From NCBI GenBank assembly GCA_037969175.1, contig JBBKWX010000202.1, positions 1 through 44,964 on the forward strand: DNA of 44,964 nucleotides, read 5' to 3'. Below the pieces are notes generated by a model. It was not told where the DNA came from, ran no database searches, and saw nothing but the letters and a program-made list of their open reading frames with translations. Each line of letters begins with the position of its first letter. Position 1 is the stretch's first letter. A program made the translations under genes and the position numbers. This DNA comes from JBBKWX01 sp037969175. Lineage in GTDB: Bacteria > Bacteroidota > Bacteroidia > AKYH767-A > JBBKVM01. Shown one piece after another: positions 8,118-15,711 of the stretch.

Positions 8118-8134
8118 TTAACATTTTCTTAACA
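8118..8134 (+). promoter_or_regulatory. Pho-box-like direct repeat before the porin-pst operon
   Basis: TTAACA-TTTTC-TTAACA: two perfect hexamers with an 11-bp period, one helical turn. This fits the paired 11-bp geometry of PhoB/PhoP boxes and the TTAACA sequence of the Bacillus PhoP box. A -7-like TTGATTTG (one mismatch in TAnnTTTG) follows at 8161-8168, which puts the repeat just upstream of the -33 position, where an activator would sit. Binding by the local PhoB-like regulator is inferred. Confidence 0.6.
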
Positions 8135-8189
8135 TTGAGTTGATCAGTTGTTCATGTTAGTTGATTTGTTTTGCATCAAATCAATTAAC

Positions 8190-9458
8190 ATGAACATATC
8201 AAAAATCATTTTTCTTGCTTTAGCGTTGTCTCTCGCCAACAGTGTCGCCGCAGCTTCAACAGCAGCTGACAGCACTGAAAACCGCTTGAAAAAAGTGGAA
8301 GATGCTTTGTCAAAATTATCAAATCTTAAAATTTCAGGATATATGCAACCCCAGTTTCAGGTTGCTGATTCTATGGGAATTTCCACACCTGCCGGTGGTA
8401 ATTTTGCTAATAACTCTGATAAGAGATTTGGTGTGCGCCGTGGCAGAGTCAAGTTCACATATAACCCGGGTTCCACACTATTTGTAATCCAATTGGATGC
8501 TACCGAAAAGGGAGTTGGTGTTAAGGATGCATACCTTCAAATTACAGATCCATGGGTTAAGAGTTTCAATCTTACAGCTGGTATGTTTTTGCGTCCCTTC
8601 GGTCATGAATTGGAATATAGTTCATCCAAAAGAGAAAGTCCGGAACGAGGAAGAATGTCTTCAATTATCTTCCCTGGAGAAAGAGATCTGGGTGCAATGC
8701 TAAGTTTTAACCCTTCAAAAGATTCAAAACTTGGTTTCTTATCCGCTAATCTGGCAGTGATTAATGGAACGGGCCCGTCAGCCTCTGACTTTGATGTTCA
8801 AAAAGATATTGTAGGAAGAGTAAAGTTAAGTGGTGCATGTATGGACGGAAAATGGAATTACTCCGGAGGTGTATCTGTTTACGAAGGAGGATGGAGAACA
8901 GCTACTGATAATGTTTATAATGTAAACATCATTAACGGTATCAAGCAATTCACGGTTGATTCTACATCTACAAAAAAGGGAAGTATCGTGAGCAGAAGTT
9001 ATCAAGGTGTAAATTTTGAAACAACTTATCAATCCATAATTGGTAAGACTTCTTTAAGAGCCGAGTATATCACCGGCACGCAACCTGCTTCTTCAGCTTC
9101 AGCGAATAGCCCTACAGGCCAACCTACGAGTGATGCATACAACAGATCATTTGATGGATTATATGCCTATTTCATTCAAGATATTGGTAAGTCAAAACAT
9201 GCATTGGTTTTAAAATACGATTGGTTTGATCCAAATACGGACGTTTCAGGAAATGAAATCGGAGCAACAGGATCCAATCTCAATAGCGCAGATATACGTT
9301 TTGAAACTATCGGTTTTGGATATGTTTATAATTGGGATGCGAATGTAAAAATGACTGCTTATTATGATATGGCAACCAATGAAAACACAAAATTGAATGG
9401 GTTCACGAAAGACATTTCTGACAACGTATTTACATTAAGATTACAATATAAATTCTAA
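8190..9458 (+). CDS. Phosphate-selective porin, OprO/OprP family
   Basis: A 422-residue outer-membrane barrel. I use the ATG at 8190, which opens directly with a signal peptide (MNISKIIFLALALSLANSVA, cleavage near residue 20); a TTG-initiated extension from 8148 would push it inward. A short coiled-coil-like stretch (ENRLKKVEDALSKL) precedes the barrel, as in OprP. The rest is alternating beta strands, with the motifs SGYMQPQFQ and RRGRVKF near the start, AGMFLRPFGHELEYSS in the middle, and a C-terminal strand ending in Phe (FTLRLQYKF). It is the first gene of the pst operon, 4 bp before pstS, and the Pho-box-like repeat is upstream. It should let phosphate cross the outer membrane. Specificity for ortho- or polyphosphate is open. 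Confidence 0.88.
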   Translation: MNISKIIFLALALSLANSVAAASTAADSTENRLKKVEDALSKLSNLKISGYMQPQFQVADSMGISTPAGGNFANNSDKRFGVRRGRVKFTYNPGSTLFVIQLDATEKGVGVKDAYLQITDPWVKSFNLTAGMFLRPFGHELEYSSSKRESPERGRMSSIIFPGERDLGAMLSFNPSKDSKLGFLSANLAVINGTGPSASDFDVQKDIVGRVKLSGACMDGKWNYSGGVSVYEGGWRTATDNVYNVNIINGIKQFTVDSTSTKKGSIVSRSYQGVNFETTYQSIIGKTSLRAEYITGTQPASSASANSPTGQPTSDAYNRSFDGLYAYFIQDIGKSKHALVLKYDWFDPNTDVSGNEIGATGSNLNSADIRFETIGFGYVYNWDANVKMTAYYDMATNENTKLNGFTKDISDNVFTLRLQYKF

Positions 9459-9462
9459 TATA

Positions 9463-10323
9463 ATGAACACTACAAAACTATTTTTATTCGCCCTGGTACC
9501 GGCTTTGGTACTAACATCTTGTGGAAATAATGAAAAACAAGATGAATCAAAAAAAGAAGAAATTTCTTTTACTATCAAAGGAAGTGATACCGTTCTTCCT
9601 TTAACTCAAAAAGCAGCAGAATTATTTATGAAAACTGCTTCGGAAAACAGTATTACTGTTGTAGGAGGAGGATCAGGTGTAGGAATATCTGCACTAATGG
9701 ATGGTACTACGGATATTGCAATGTCATCCCGAGATCTAAAAACGGATGAAAAATTAAAATTATCTGAAGGTGGTCATGATGTAAAAATATCCATCATCGC
9801 TTTTGATGCATTGGCAGTTGTTGTTAATCCATCCAATGGTGTCAGCAATATTACAAGAGAGCAGCTTGAAGGTATCTTTACAGGTGCTATTAAAAACTGG
9901 AAAGAAGTTGGCGGTAAAGATCTAAAGATAATAGCTTATTCAAGAGAATCAAGTTCAGGAACTTATGAGTTTTTTAAGGAGCATGTAATGTCAAAGAAAA
10001 ACTATGCAAGTGATATCCTGAGTTTGCCTGCGACAGGAGCAATTATTCAATCTATCAGTCAAACTCCCGGAGCTATTGGATATGTTGGATTGGCTTATAT
10101 CAATGAAAATGTAAAGACCCTATCGGTTTCTTACGATCAGGGAACTACATTTGTGGCTCCTTCTGTTGAAGCTGCAAAAGATAAAAGTTATCCGGTTTCA
10201 CGTCCACTGTATTACTTTTATGAATCATCTAAAGAGTCATTGGTAATGCCTTTCATTCAATTTTGCCTATCAGCTGAGGGTCAGAATTTAGTTAAAGAAG
10301 TAGGTTACGTTCCTGTAAACTAA
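9463..10323 (+). CDS. pstS: Phosphate-binding lipoprotein PstS
   Basis: A 286-residue substrate-binding protein. The signal peptide ends in a lipobox, LTSC, with Cys20 as the lipidation site, so it is anchored as a lipoprotein. The two-lobe PstS fold is evident: GSDTVLPL (about 40-47), GGGSGVGISALMDGTTDIAMSSR (about 68-90), the hinge region AFDALAVVVNP, the phosphate-contacting loop RESSSGTYEF (161-170), and TPGAIGYVGLAY (201-212). It delivers phosphate to PstCA. It sits 4 bp after the porin and 1 bp before pstC. At 286 residues it is of the compact PstS type. Part of lobe 2 has a counterpart inside the neighbouring PstC. Confidence 0.95.
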   Translation: MNTTKLFLFALVPALVLTSCGNNEKQDESKKEEISFTIKGSDTVLPLTQKAAELFMKTASENSITVVGGGSGVGISALMDGTTDIAMSSRDLKTDEKLKLSEGGHDVKISIIAFDALAVVVNPSNGVSNITREQLEGIFTGAIKNWKEVGGKDLKIIAYSRESSSGTYEFFKEHVMSKKNYASDILSLPATGAIIQSISQTPGAIGYVGLAYINENVKTLSVSYDQGTTFVAPSVEAAKDKSYPVSRPLYYFYESSKESLVMPFIQFCLSAEGQNLVKEVGYVPVN

Positions 10324-10324
10324 C

Positions 10325-11536
10325 ATGTTAAAATACTGGAAAAAAACATCTGAAAAAATTGTTGAGGGATTACTTTTCCTCAGCGGTACGGTCAGCAGCC
10401 TTGTGGTTTTGCTGATCGTACTTTTCTTATTTAAGGAAGGCTTAAGTGTTTTTAACCAAAGTCCAATTGAAGAGGGTTATATTATAGCTGTCAATTCTTC
10501 TAATAATATTGACAGACTGGATCCTCATCAAATAAAGGATATCTATGATGGAAAGATCATTAACTGGTCAGAGATCTCCGGTCCTGATGTTGCAATCGCT
10601 CCTTTTAGATTTAGCGATATAACAGATTTTACGATTGAAGGACAATTAGCAGATGATTTTTCAAATCTTTCATTTGTATTAGATTCAATTGTTGCAGTAA
10701 ATCCCGGCATTATTGCCTTCTTTCCTGAGAAATATATAAAGTCGGGATTCAGAGGAAAGACACTTGAAAAATCTAAACTAGGAGTAATAGAATTTCTGGG
10801 TGGCACACAATGGTTTCCCACTGCAGAACCCGCAGCCCAACTTGGAGTTCTTCCGCTTGTCCTGGGAACTTTATGGGTGAGTTTTGGAGCGATATTGATT
10901 GCATTGCCATTGGGCCTGGCCACGGCCATCTATATGGCTGAGATCGCACATGAACGGGTAAGAGGGATCTTAAAACCGGTCATAGAATTATTAGCTGGTA
11001 TTCCATCAGTAGTTTATGGTTTCTTTGGCTTGGTAGTAATCGTACCAATGATCAAAGATCTGTTTGGTCTGCCGGTAGGAGAAACAGGACTTGCAGGAAG
11101 TATCATTCTGGGAATAATGGCTCTACCAACTGTCATTACAATATCCGAAGATGCATTGAGAAACACGCCACGTATTATGCGGGAAGCAAGCTTGGCTCTG
11201 GGTGCTACAAGATGGCAAACAATAGTTCGGGTTGTGATTCCATATTCTATATCGGGTATAACTGCTGCTGCTATTTTGGGAATAGGAAGAGCAATCGGTG
11301 AGACGATGGCTGTTTTGATGGTAACAGGAAATGCATCCGTTATTCCAACTACTTTACTTGAACCTGTACGAACTATTCCTGCAACTATTGCTGCAGAATT
11401 AGGTGAAGCACCTCAGGGAGGGGTTCACTTTAAAGCTTTGTTTGCATTAGCTTGTATCTTATTTATCATGACGCTGATCATTAACTTACTGGTTGAATAC
11501 GCCTCATCAAAAAGTATAAGAAGTAAGAAAAACTAA
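10325..11536 (+). CDS. pstC: Phosphate ABC transporter permease PstC with PstS-like periplasmic insert
   Basis: A 403-residue permease, about 90 longer than typical PstC. Residues 15-38 form the first membrane helix. Residues 40-170 are an extended soluble loop, expected to be periplasmic. The rest (about 172-395) holds five further helices and the EAA loop (ALRNTPRIMREASLALGATRWQ) that docks PstB. The loop contains a segment (53-94) that matches PstS 118-159 by eye and a second (126-139) that matches PstS 201-214. It pairs with PstA, whose ATG overlaps its stop by 1 bp. The permease assignment is certain; the function of the insert is unknown. Confidence 0.94.
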   Translation: MLKYWKKTSEKIVEGLLFLSGTVSSLVVLLIVLFLFKEGLSVFNQSPIEEGYIIAVNSSNNIDRLDPHQIKDIYDGKIINWSEISGPDVAIAPFRFSDITDFTIEGQLADDFSNLSFVLDSIVAVNPGIIAFFPEKYIKSGFRGKTLEKSKLGVIEFLGGTQWFPTAEPAAQLGVLPLVLGTLWVSFGAILIALPLGLATAIYMAEIAHERVRGILKPVIELLAGIPSVVYGFFGLVVIVPMIKDLFGLPVGETGLAGSIILGIMALPTVITISEDALRNTPRIMREASLALGATRWQTIVRVVIPYSISGITAAAILGIGRAIGETMAVLMVTGNASVIPTTLLEPVRTIPATIAAELGEAPQGGVHFKALFALACILFIMTLIINLLVEYASSKSIRSKKN

Positions 11537-12414
11537 TGGGGAAGTCTGAAAATATAAGAATCAACAAGCGAAGGAATGAAAAAATTGCCTTCGGAATAAT
11601 CCGTATTATCAGCTTTAGTATAGCAGCTTTTTTGGTGATCATACTAGGATTCATAGTTTCAAATGGAGCAAAAGCAATCAGTTGGGAGTTTCTTACCGAA
11701 ATGCCAAAAAGTGGAATGACAAAAGGGGGAATATACCCTGCGATCATAGGAACTTTATGTCTTGTAGCAGGCAGTATGATCTTTGCTTTTCCTATAGGTA
11801 TTCTTTCAGGGATCTATATTCATGAATATGCCAAGGATGGTATTTTCAAAAGATTCCTGAGATTAATGACCAATAATTTGGCAGGAATTCCATCTATCGT
11901 TTTTGGTCTTTTCGGGATGGCAGTTTTTGTAAACGTTCTCGGTTTTGGAGATTCCATTTTGGCAGGATCACTCACGTTAGGTTTACTTGTTTTACCGGTT
12001 GTGATCCGTACTACAGAAGAAGCTTTGATCGCCGTTGATGATACTTTTAGGACAGCAAGTTTAGCATTGGGTGCATCAAAATTACAAACGGTAAGAAAAG
12101 TGGTTATGCCTATTGCATTTCCAAATATCATTACGGGTTTAATTTTGTCAATAGGAAGAGTATCGGGTGAAACCGCCCCTATTCTCTTCACAGTAGCTGC
12201 ATATTTCCTTCCCAAATTACCTACATCAATATTCGATCAAGTGATGGCACTACCCTATCATTTGTATGTGATCTCTACTTCTGGAACGGATGTAGAAGCA
12301 TCCAGAACTATGGCATATGGTACTGCACTGGTTTTGATAATGATCGTTTTGATCATTAATATTCTGGCAGGAATATTAAGAAAGTATTTCAGCAATAAAG
12401 TAAAAATGAATTAA
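11536..12414 (+). CDS. pstA: Phosphate ABC transporter permease PstA
   Basis: A 292-residue integral membrane protein with about six hydrophobic segments and the EAA coupling loop (ALIAVDDTFRTASLALGASK) near residue 165. It forms the translocation channel with PstC and is powered by PstB. Unlike PstC in this operon it has the normal short loops and normal family length. The ATG overlaps the pstC stop (TAATG), and pstB begins 2 bp after its own stop, so expression is coupled. Confidence 0.95.
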   Translation: MGKSENIRINKRRNEKIAFGIIRIISFSIAAFLVIILGFIVSNGAKAISWEFLTEMPKSGMTKGGIYPAIIGTLCLVAGSMIFAFPIGILSGIYIHEYAKDGIFKRFLRLMTNNLAGIPSIVFGLFGMAVFVNVLGFGDSILAGSLTLGLLVLPVVIRTTEEALIAVDDTFRTASLALGASKLQTVRKVVMPIAFPNIITGLILSIGRVSGETAPILFTVAAYFLPKLPTSIFDQVMALPYHLYVISTSGTDVEASRTMAYGTALVLIMIVLIINILAGILRKYFSNKVKMN

Positions 12415-12415
12415 C

Positions 12416-13177
12416 ATGACAGGTTCATCAATTATAGAAGCAAAAAACGTAAACCTGTTTTACAAAGATTTCCAGGCTTTGAAAAACATCAGTATGAGTA
12501 TGACGGAAAATTCTGTTACTGCTCTTATTGGGCCTTCGGGATGTGGAAAATCCACCTTCCTTCGTATATTTAATAGAATGAATGATCTTATTGATGGAGT
12601 GAGAATTGAGGGTGATATCCGGATTCAGGGAAAAGATATTTATGCGAAAGGATTAGATATTGATGAATTAAGAAAAAAGGTAGGAATGGTTTTTCAAAAG
12701 CCAAATCCTTTTCCCAAATCAATTTTTGAAAATGTCGCGTATGGATTAAGAGTCAATGGAATCAATCATAAGAATTATATAGAAGAGACTGTTGAACGAT
12801 CATTAAAACAAGCCGCACTTTGGGATGAAGTGAAAGACAATTTGAAAAAATCAGCTTATGCTTTATCCGGTGGACAACAACAAAGATTGTGTATTGCACG
12901 CGCTTTAGCAGTAGAACCCTCCATCATTTTGATGGATGAACCTGCCTCAGCTTTGGATCCAATATCTACAGCTAAAATTGAAGAATTGATCTATCAGTTA
13001 AAAGAAAAATACACTATCATTATTGTTACTCATAATATGCAGCAAGCAGGACGTGTAAGCGATAATACTGCTTTCTTTTATATGGGAGAATTGATTGAAT
13101 TTGATTCTACAAAAAAAGTATTCACTAATCCTGAAAAGGAAAGAACTCAGAACTACATTACAGGTAGATTCGGTTGA
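12416..13177 (+). CDS. pstB: Phosphate ABC transporter ATPase PstB
   Basis: A 253-residue ABC ATPase of standard PstB size. It has the Walker A motif GPSGCGKST (39-47), the PstB-typical Q-loop segment VFQKPNPFPKSI (about 92-103), the signature LSGGQQQ (150-156), Walker B ILMDEPASALDP (171-182) and the H-loop THNMQQA. It hydrolyses ATP on the cytoplasmic face of the PstCA channel. It lies in the pst operon, and phoU follows 14 bp after its stop. Confidence 0.97.
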   Translation: MTGSSIIEAKNVNLFYKDFQALKNISMSMTENSVTALIGPSGCGKSTFLRIFNRMNDLIDGVRIEGDIRIQGKDIYAKGLDIDELRKKVGMVFQKPNPFPKSIFENVAYGLRVNGINHKNYIEETVERSLKQAALWDEVKDNLKKSAYALSGGQQQRLCIARALAVEPSIILMDEPASALDPISTAKIEELIYQLKEKYTIIIVTHNMQQAGRVSDNTAFFYMGELIEFDSTKKVFTNPEKERTQNYITGRFG

Positions 13178-13191
13178 TAATATTAAAGAAA

Positions 13192-13863
13192 ATGAATCAT
13201 CTAGATGCTGAATTAAAAATGCTCCGACTGGATATGTTGGAAATGTTTAGTCTTGTAATCAGCCAACTTGAAAAAGGAAGGCAAGCTTTGACAACTTTCG
13301 ATAAAGATCTGGCAAGGGAAATTATAATGACAGAAAAGCGGGTTAATTCTTTTGAGTTAAAACTTGATCGTGATTGTGAAAACATATTCGCACTTTTCCA
13401 ACCGGTTGCAGTTGACCTGAGATTTGTACTGGCTACGTTAAAGATCAATTCAAACCTCGAACGGATTGGTGATATAGCCGAAGGAATTGCAAAATTCGTG
13501 TTAGATATACGTCTTTCTCCGGAACCTAAACTTTTGGAAGCAACTCGTCTAATTGAGATGTTTGATACATCCATTTCAATGATAAAAGATGTAAAACTGG
13601 CGTTGGAAACTGAAGACACAGCGCTTGCAAGAAGAGTTTTTCAGAAAGATGATCTTTTGGATGAGATCAATGGAATTGCCAATCAGACTGTGGGCGATTT
13701 TATCAGAGCTACTCCTGACAGAATAAACCAAAGTTTGAATATCCTTTCTATGATCAGAAAATTGGAAAGAGTTGGCGACCAGGCGAAGAACATCTCAGAA
13801 GAAATAATTTTTTACATCGAAGCCAAAGTATTAAAACACAGGAGCAAAGAAGAAAAAAAATAA
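13192..13863 (+). CDS. phoU: Phosphate signalling regulator PhoU
   Basis: A 223-residue all-helical protein with the tandem PhoU repeat: LERIGDIAEGIAKFVLDI (repeat 1) and LERVGDQAKNISEEIIFYIEAK (repeat 2), which carry the conserved E/D-x3-D metal-binding pattern. I chose the ATG at 13192, preceded by an A/G-rich stretch; a TTG at 13174 overlapping the pstB stop would add six residues. PhoU links Pst transporter state to PhoR and keeps the Pho response off when phosphate is ample. It is the last gene of the operon. Its stop lies 5 bp from the stop of the converging nth gene, so no terminator fits between them. Confidence 0.95.
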   Translation: MNHLDAELKMLRLDMLEMFSLVISQLEKGRQALTTFDKDLAREIIMTEKRVNSFELKLDRDCENIFALFQPVAVDLRFVLATLKINSNLERIGDIAEGIAKFVLDIRLSPEPKLLEATRLIEMFDTSISMIKDVKLALETEDTALARRVFQKDDLLDEINGIANQTVGDFIRATPDRINQSLNILSMIRKLERVGDQAKNISEEIIFYIEAKVLKHRSKEEKK

Positions 13864-13868
13864 AGTAT

Positions 13869-14522
13869 TTACTTAGACCTTGTTCCAATTAATTTAGGTC
13901 CGGATTTACAAAAAGGGTATAATTCGCAACTCGAGCACTTAGGACTTCTAGCAGTACAAACATACCGTCCGTGGAGAATTAACCAATGATGTGCAATAGC
14001 TATCTGATCCTTTGGAATGTTTTTGACCAATTGCTTTTCTGTTTCTAAAGCTGTCTTCGCATTGGTGGTCAAACCCAACCTTGCAGACACTCTGAAAACA
14101 TGTGTATCCACTGCCATAGCCGGTTGATTGAAAACAACAGAAGCTATAACATTAGCTGTTTTTCTTCCTACTCCGGGTAACTTTACAAGATCATCGATAG
14201 CTGAAGGGATTTCAGATTTAAAATCCTTTACCAGCATCTTAGCCATCCCAACTAAATGCTTTGCTTTACTATTGGGATATGAAATACTTTTTATAATGGG
14301 GAAAACCTCATCAGAACTTGAAGAAGCCAGACTTTCGACATCAGGAAATATTTCAAAAAATGCCGGAGTTGTGAGATTGACACGCTTATCTGTGCATTGT
14401 GCTGACAAAACTACAGCAACAATTAGCTCATAAGGACTTGCATAAAATAATTCCGTTTCGGCATTGGGATGATGCGTTTTAAAATAATCCAGAATTGCCT
14501 TATACCTCTCAAGCTTACGCAT
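13869..14522 (-). CDS. nth: Endonuclease III
   Basis: A 217-residue DNA glycosylase/AP lyase for oxidised pyrimidines in base excision repair. The helix-hairpin-helix motif LPGVGRKTANVIA carries catalytic Lys121, and Asp139 follows in VDTHVFRVS, matching E. coli K120 and D138. The C-terminal [4Fe-4S] loop is intact: Cys189, 196, 199 and 205 in the C-x6-C-x2-C-x5-C pattern. Length is normal. It runs convergent to phoU and its stop is 5 bp away. It may share a transcript with the small protein and sigma factor upstream on the same strand (50-bp and 76-bp gaps), but no functional link is evident. Confidence 0.96.
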   Translation of the reverse strand: MRKLERYKAILDYFKTHHPNAETELFYASPYELIVAVVLSAQCTDKRVNLTTPAFFEIFPDVESLASSSSDEVFPIIKSISYPNSKAKHLVGMAKMLVKDFKSEIPSAIDDLVKLPGVGRKTANVIASVVFNQPAMAVDTHVFRVSARLGLTTNAKTALETEKQLVKNIPKDQIAIAHHWLILHGRYVCTARSPKCSSCELYPFCKSGPKLIGTRSK

Positions 14523-14572
14523 GAATGCAAAGGTAATTCTTTCAAACTAACACCTGAAAATAGAATTATAAT

Positions 14573-14812
14573 TTAGGATATCCACAAATTTCCGCTGTGC
14601 AATCTTGAACTTTTGAGAATATTCTCGATGAGGTCAGAATCGGGTTCCATTACAATTCCATCTAATAATCCAATTACTTGAATTATTTCTAGATATTCGT
14701 CTTCAATTACAGGATCTGAATCAATAGCTGACTGAATTCTAACTGAATCTGTCAACTCTGTTTCATTATAAGCATATCTGATGAAATCATTAAGAGTAGA
14801 GTTTTTATCCAT
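14573..14812 (-). CDS. Small acidic protein downstream of the ECF sigma factor (unknown function)
   Basis: A 79-residue acidic protein without a signal peptide or membrane segment. Two helical stretches are evident (DFIRYAYNETEL and EYLEIIQVIGLLDGIV). It lies 76 bp downstream of the sigma factor gene on the same strand, the place anti-sigma or accessory genes often occupy. Several Bacteroidota carry small acidic genes after a sigma-70 family gene, and this one has the look of that group. There is no zinc-binding anti-sigma motif (HxxxCxxC), so a regulatory role is only an idea from position. Codon use and a clean ATG support a real gene. Confidence 0.6.
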   Translation of the reverse strand: MDKNSTLNDFIRYAYNETELTDSVRIQSAIDSDPVIEDEYLEIIQVIGLLDGIVMEPDSDLIENILKSSRLHSGNLWIS

Positions 14813-14888
14813 GTGTATATGTTAAGGGTTGTTTTCATAACACATATGTAACGCTACTACTTAATCAATATTTCAAATTGAAGGTAAA

Positions 14889-15488
14889 TCAACTTATATC
14901 CAAGGCAACTTTGTGTTTTTCAATGAGTTTACGCATATTAATGAGCGCATATCTCATTCTACCCAATGAAGTATTGATGCTCACATCTGTCACTTCAGCA
15001 ATATCTTTAAAGCTCATTTTAGCATAATGCCTCATAATCAGAACTTCTTTTTGTTCAAAAGGCAATTCCTCCACTAACTTCCTAACGTCTTTATATACTT
15101 GCTCTTTGATTAGCTTTTCTTCTACATTTTCATCAAAGAATGGGAGTGTATTAAAAACACTGTATTCATCTGTATCTCTGACCATTTGAACGCGTTTTTC
15201 ACGACGAAAATGATCAATGACCAAATTATGAGCGATCCTGATCACCCAAGGCAGAAATTTCCCTTCTTCATTATAATTTCCGGCCCGAAGTGTCTTGATC
15301 ACTTTGATATATGTATCCTGGAATATATCATCAGCAAGACTCTTATCTTTTACAAGAATAATGATAGATGTATAAACTTTTGATTTATATCGCTGAATAA
15401 GCTGATTAAGAGCTGATTCTTCGCCTGATAAAAATTGACAAATAAGATCTTTGTCGCTAGTTATGAATGTGCGCATATCGTTCTGCAT
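14889..15488 (-). CDS. ECF-type RNA polymerase sigma factor (RpoE-like)
   Basis: A 199-residue sigma-70 family protein with only regions 2 and 4, as in ECF sigma factors. Region 2 (about 25-95) includes the core-binding/-10 segment DIFQDTYIKVIKTL and FLPWVIRIAHNLVIDHFRREKR. Region 4 (about 135-190) has LPFEQKEVLIMRHYAKMSFKDIAEVTDVSINTSLGRMRYALINMRK, a helix-turn-helix for -35 recognition. No membrane-bound anti-sigma gene is adjacent; instead a small acidic protein follows. A start at the internal Met5 is also possible. It is divergent from uvrA across a 223-bp gap. What it responds to cannot be read from sequence. Confidence 0.92.
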   Translation of the reverse strand: MQNDMRTFITSDKDLICQFLSGEESALNQLIQRYKSKVYTSIIILVKDKSLADDIFQDTYIKVIKTLRAGNYNEEGKFLPWVIRIAHNLVIDHFRREKRVQMVRDTDEYSVFNTLPFFDENVEEKLIKEQVYKDVRKLVEELPFEQKEVLIMRHYAKMSFKDIAEVTDVSINTSLGRMRYALINMRKLIEKHKVALDIS

Positions 15489-15674
15489 TAAATATGGGTG
15501 AGTTCCCAGTAGAAAAAAAATTAATGTAGAGTTATTTCGATATGTATCCTCCTTAGGTTAAAAAAATGAATAAATTGAATAACGGCTTTACCGCATATAT
15601 TATTACAAATATCAAATAAATTATTTCTAAAGCAAAATAGGTTCAGTAATTTTTAGCTGACAAATCTAATTACG

Positions 15675-15682
15675 TACCTTTG
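15675..15682 (+). promoter_or_regulatory. -7 promoter element of uvrA
   Basis: TACCTTTG is a perfect match to TAnnTTTG. A T-rich TTTTAG about 20 bp upstream is the likely -33 region. Transcription would start near 15688, which makes a GTG start at 15682 impossible and supports the ATG at 15697 or, more likely, 15712. Confidence 0.6.
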
Positions 15683-15711
15683 TGCGCGCAATTCCCATGC
15701 CAAAAAAGCTT

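Noticed and set aside
8148..8189. TTG-initiated extension of the porin
   Set aside because: It would bury the signal peptide and spans the probable -7 element; the ATG at 8190 opens directly with the signal.
10543..10929. A 128-codon minus-strand frame inside pstC
   Set aside because: It lies wholly antisense to a clear permease gene, has no family character, and its composition is that of a shadow frame.
11820..12215. A 131-codon minus-strand frame inside pstA
   Set aside because: A shadow of a strongly conserved gene, without a start context or recognisable motif.
13197..13619. A 140-codon minus-strand frame inside phoU
   Set aside because: Ser/Ile-rich shadow frame opposite the PhoU repeats, with no independent support.
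15682..15711. GTG start for uvrA
   Set aside because: It overlaps the last base of the TACCTTTG promoter element, so it would lie upstream of the transcript start.
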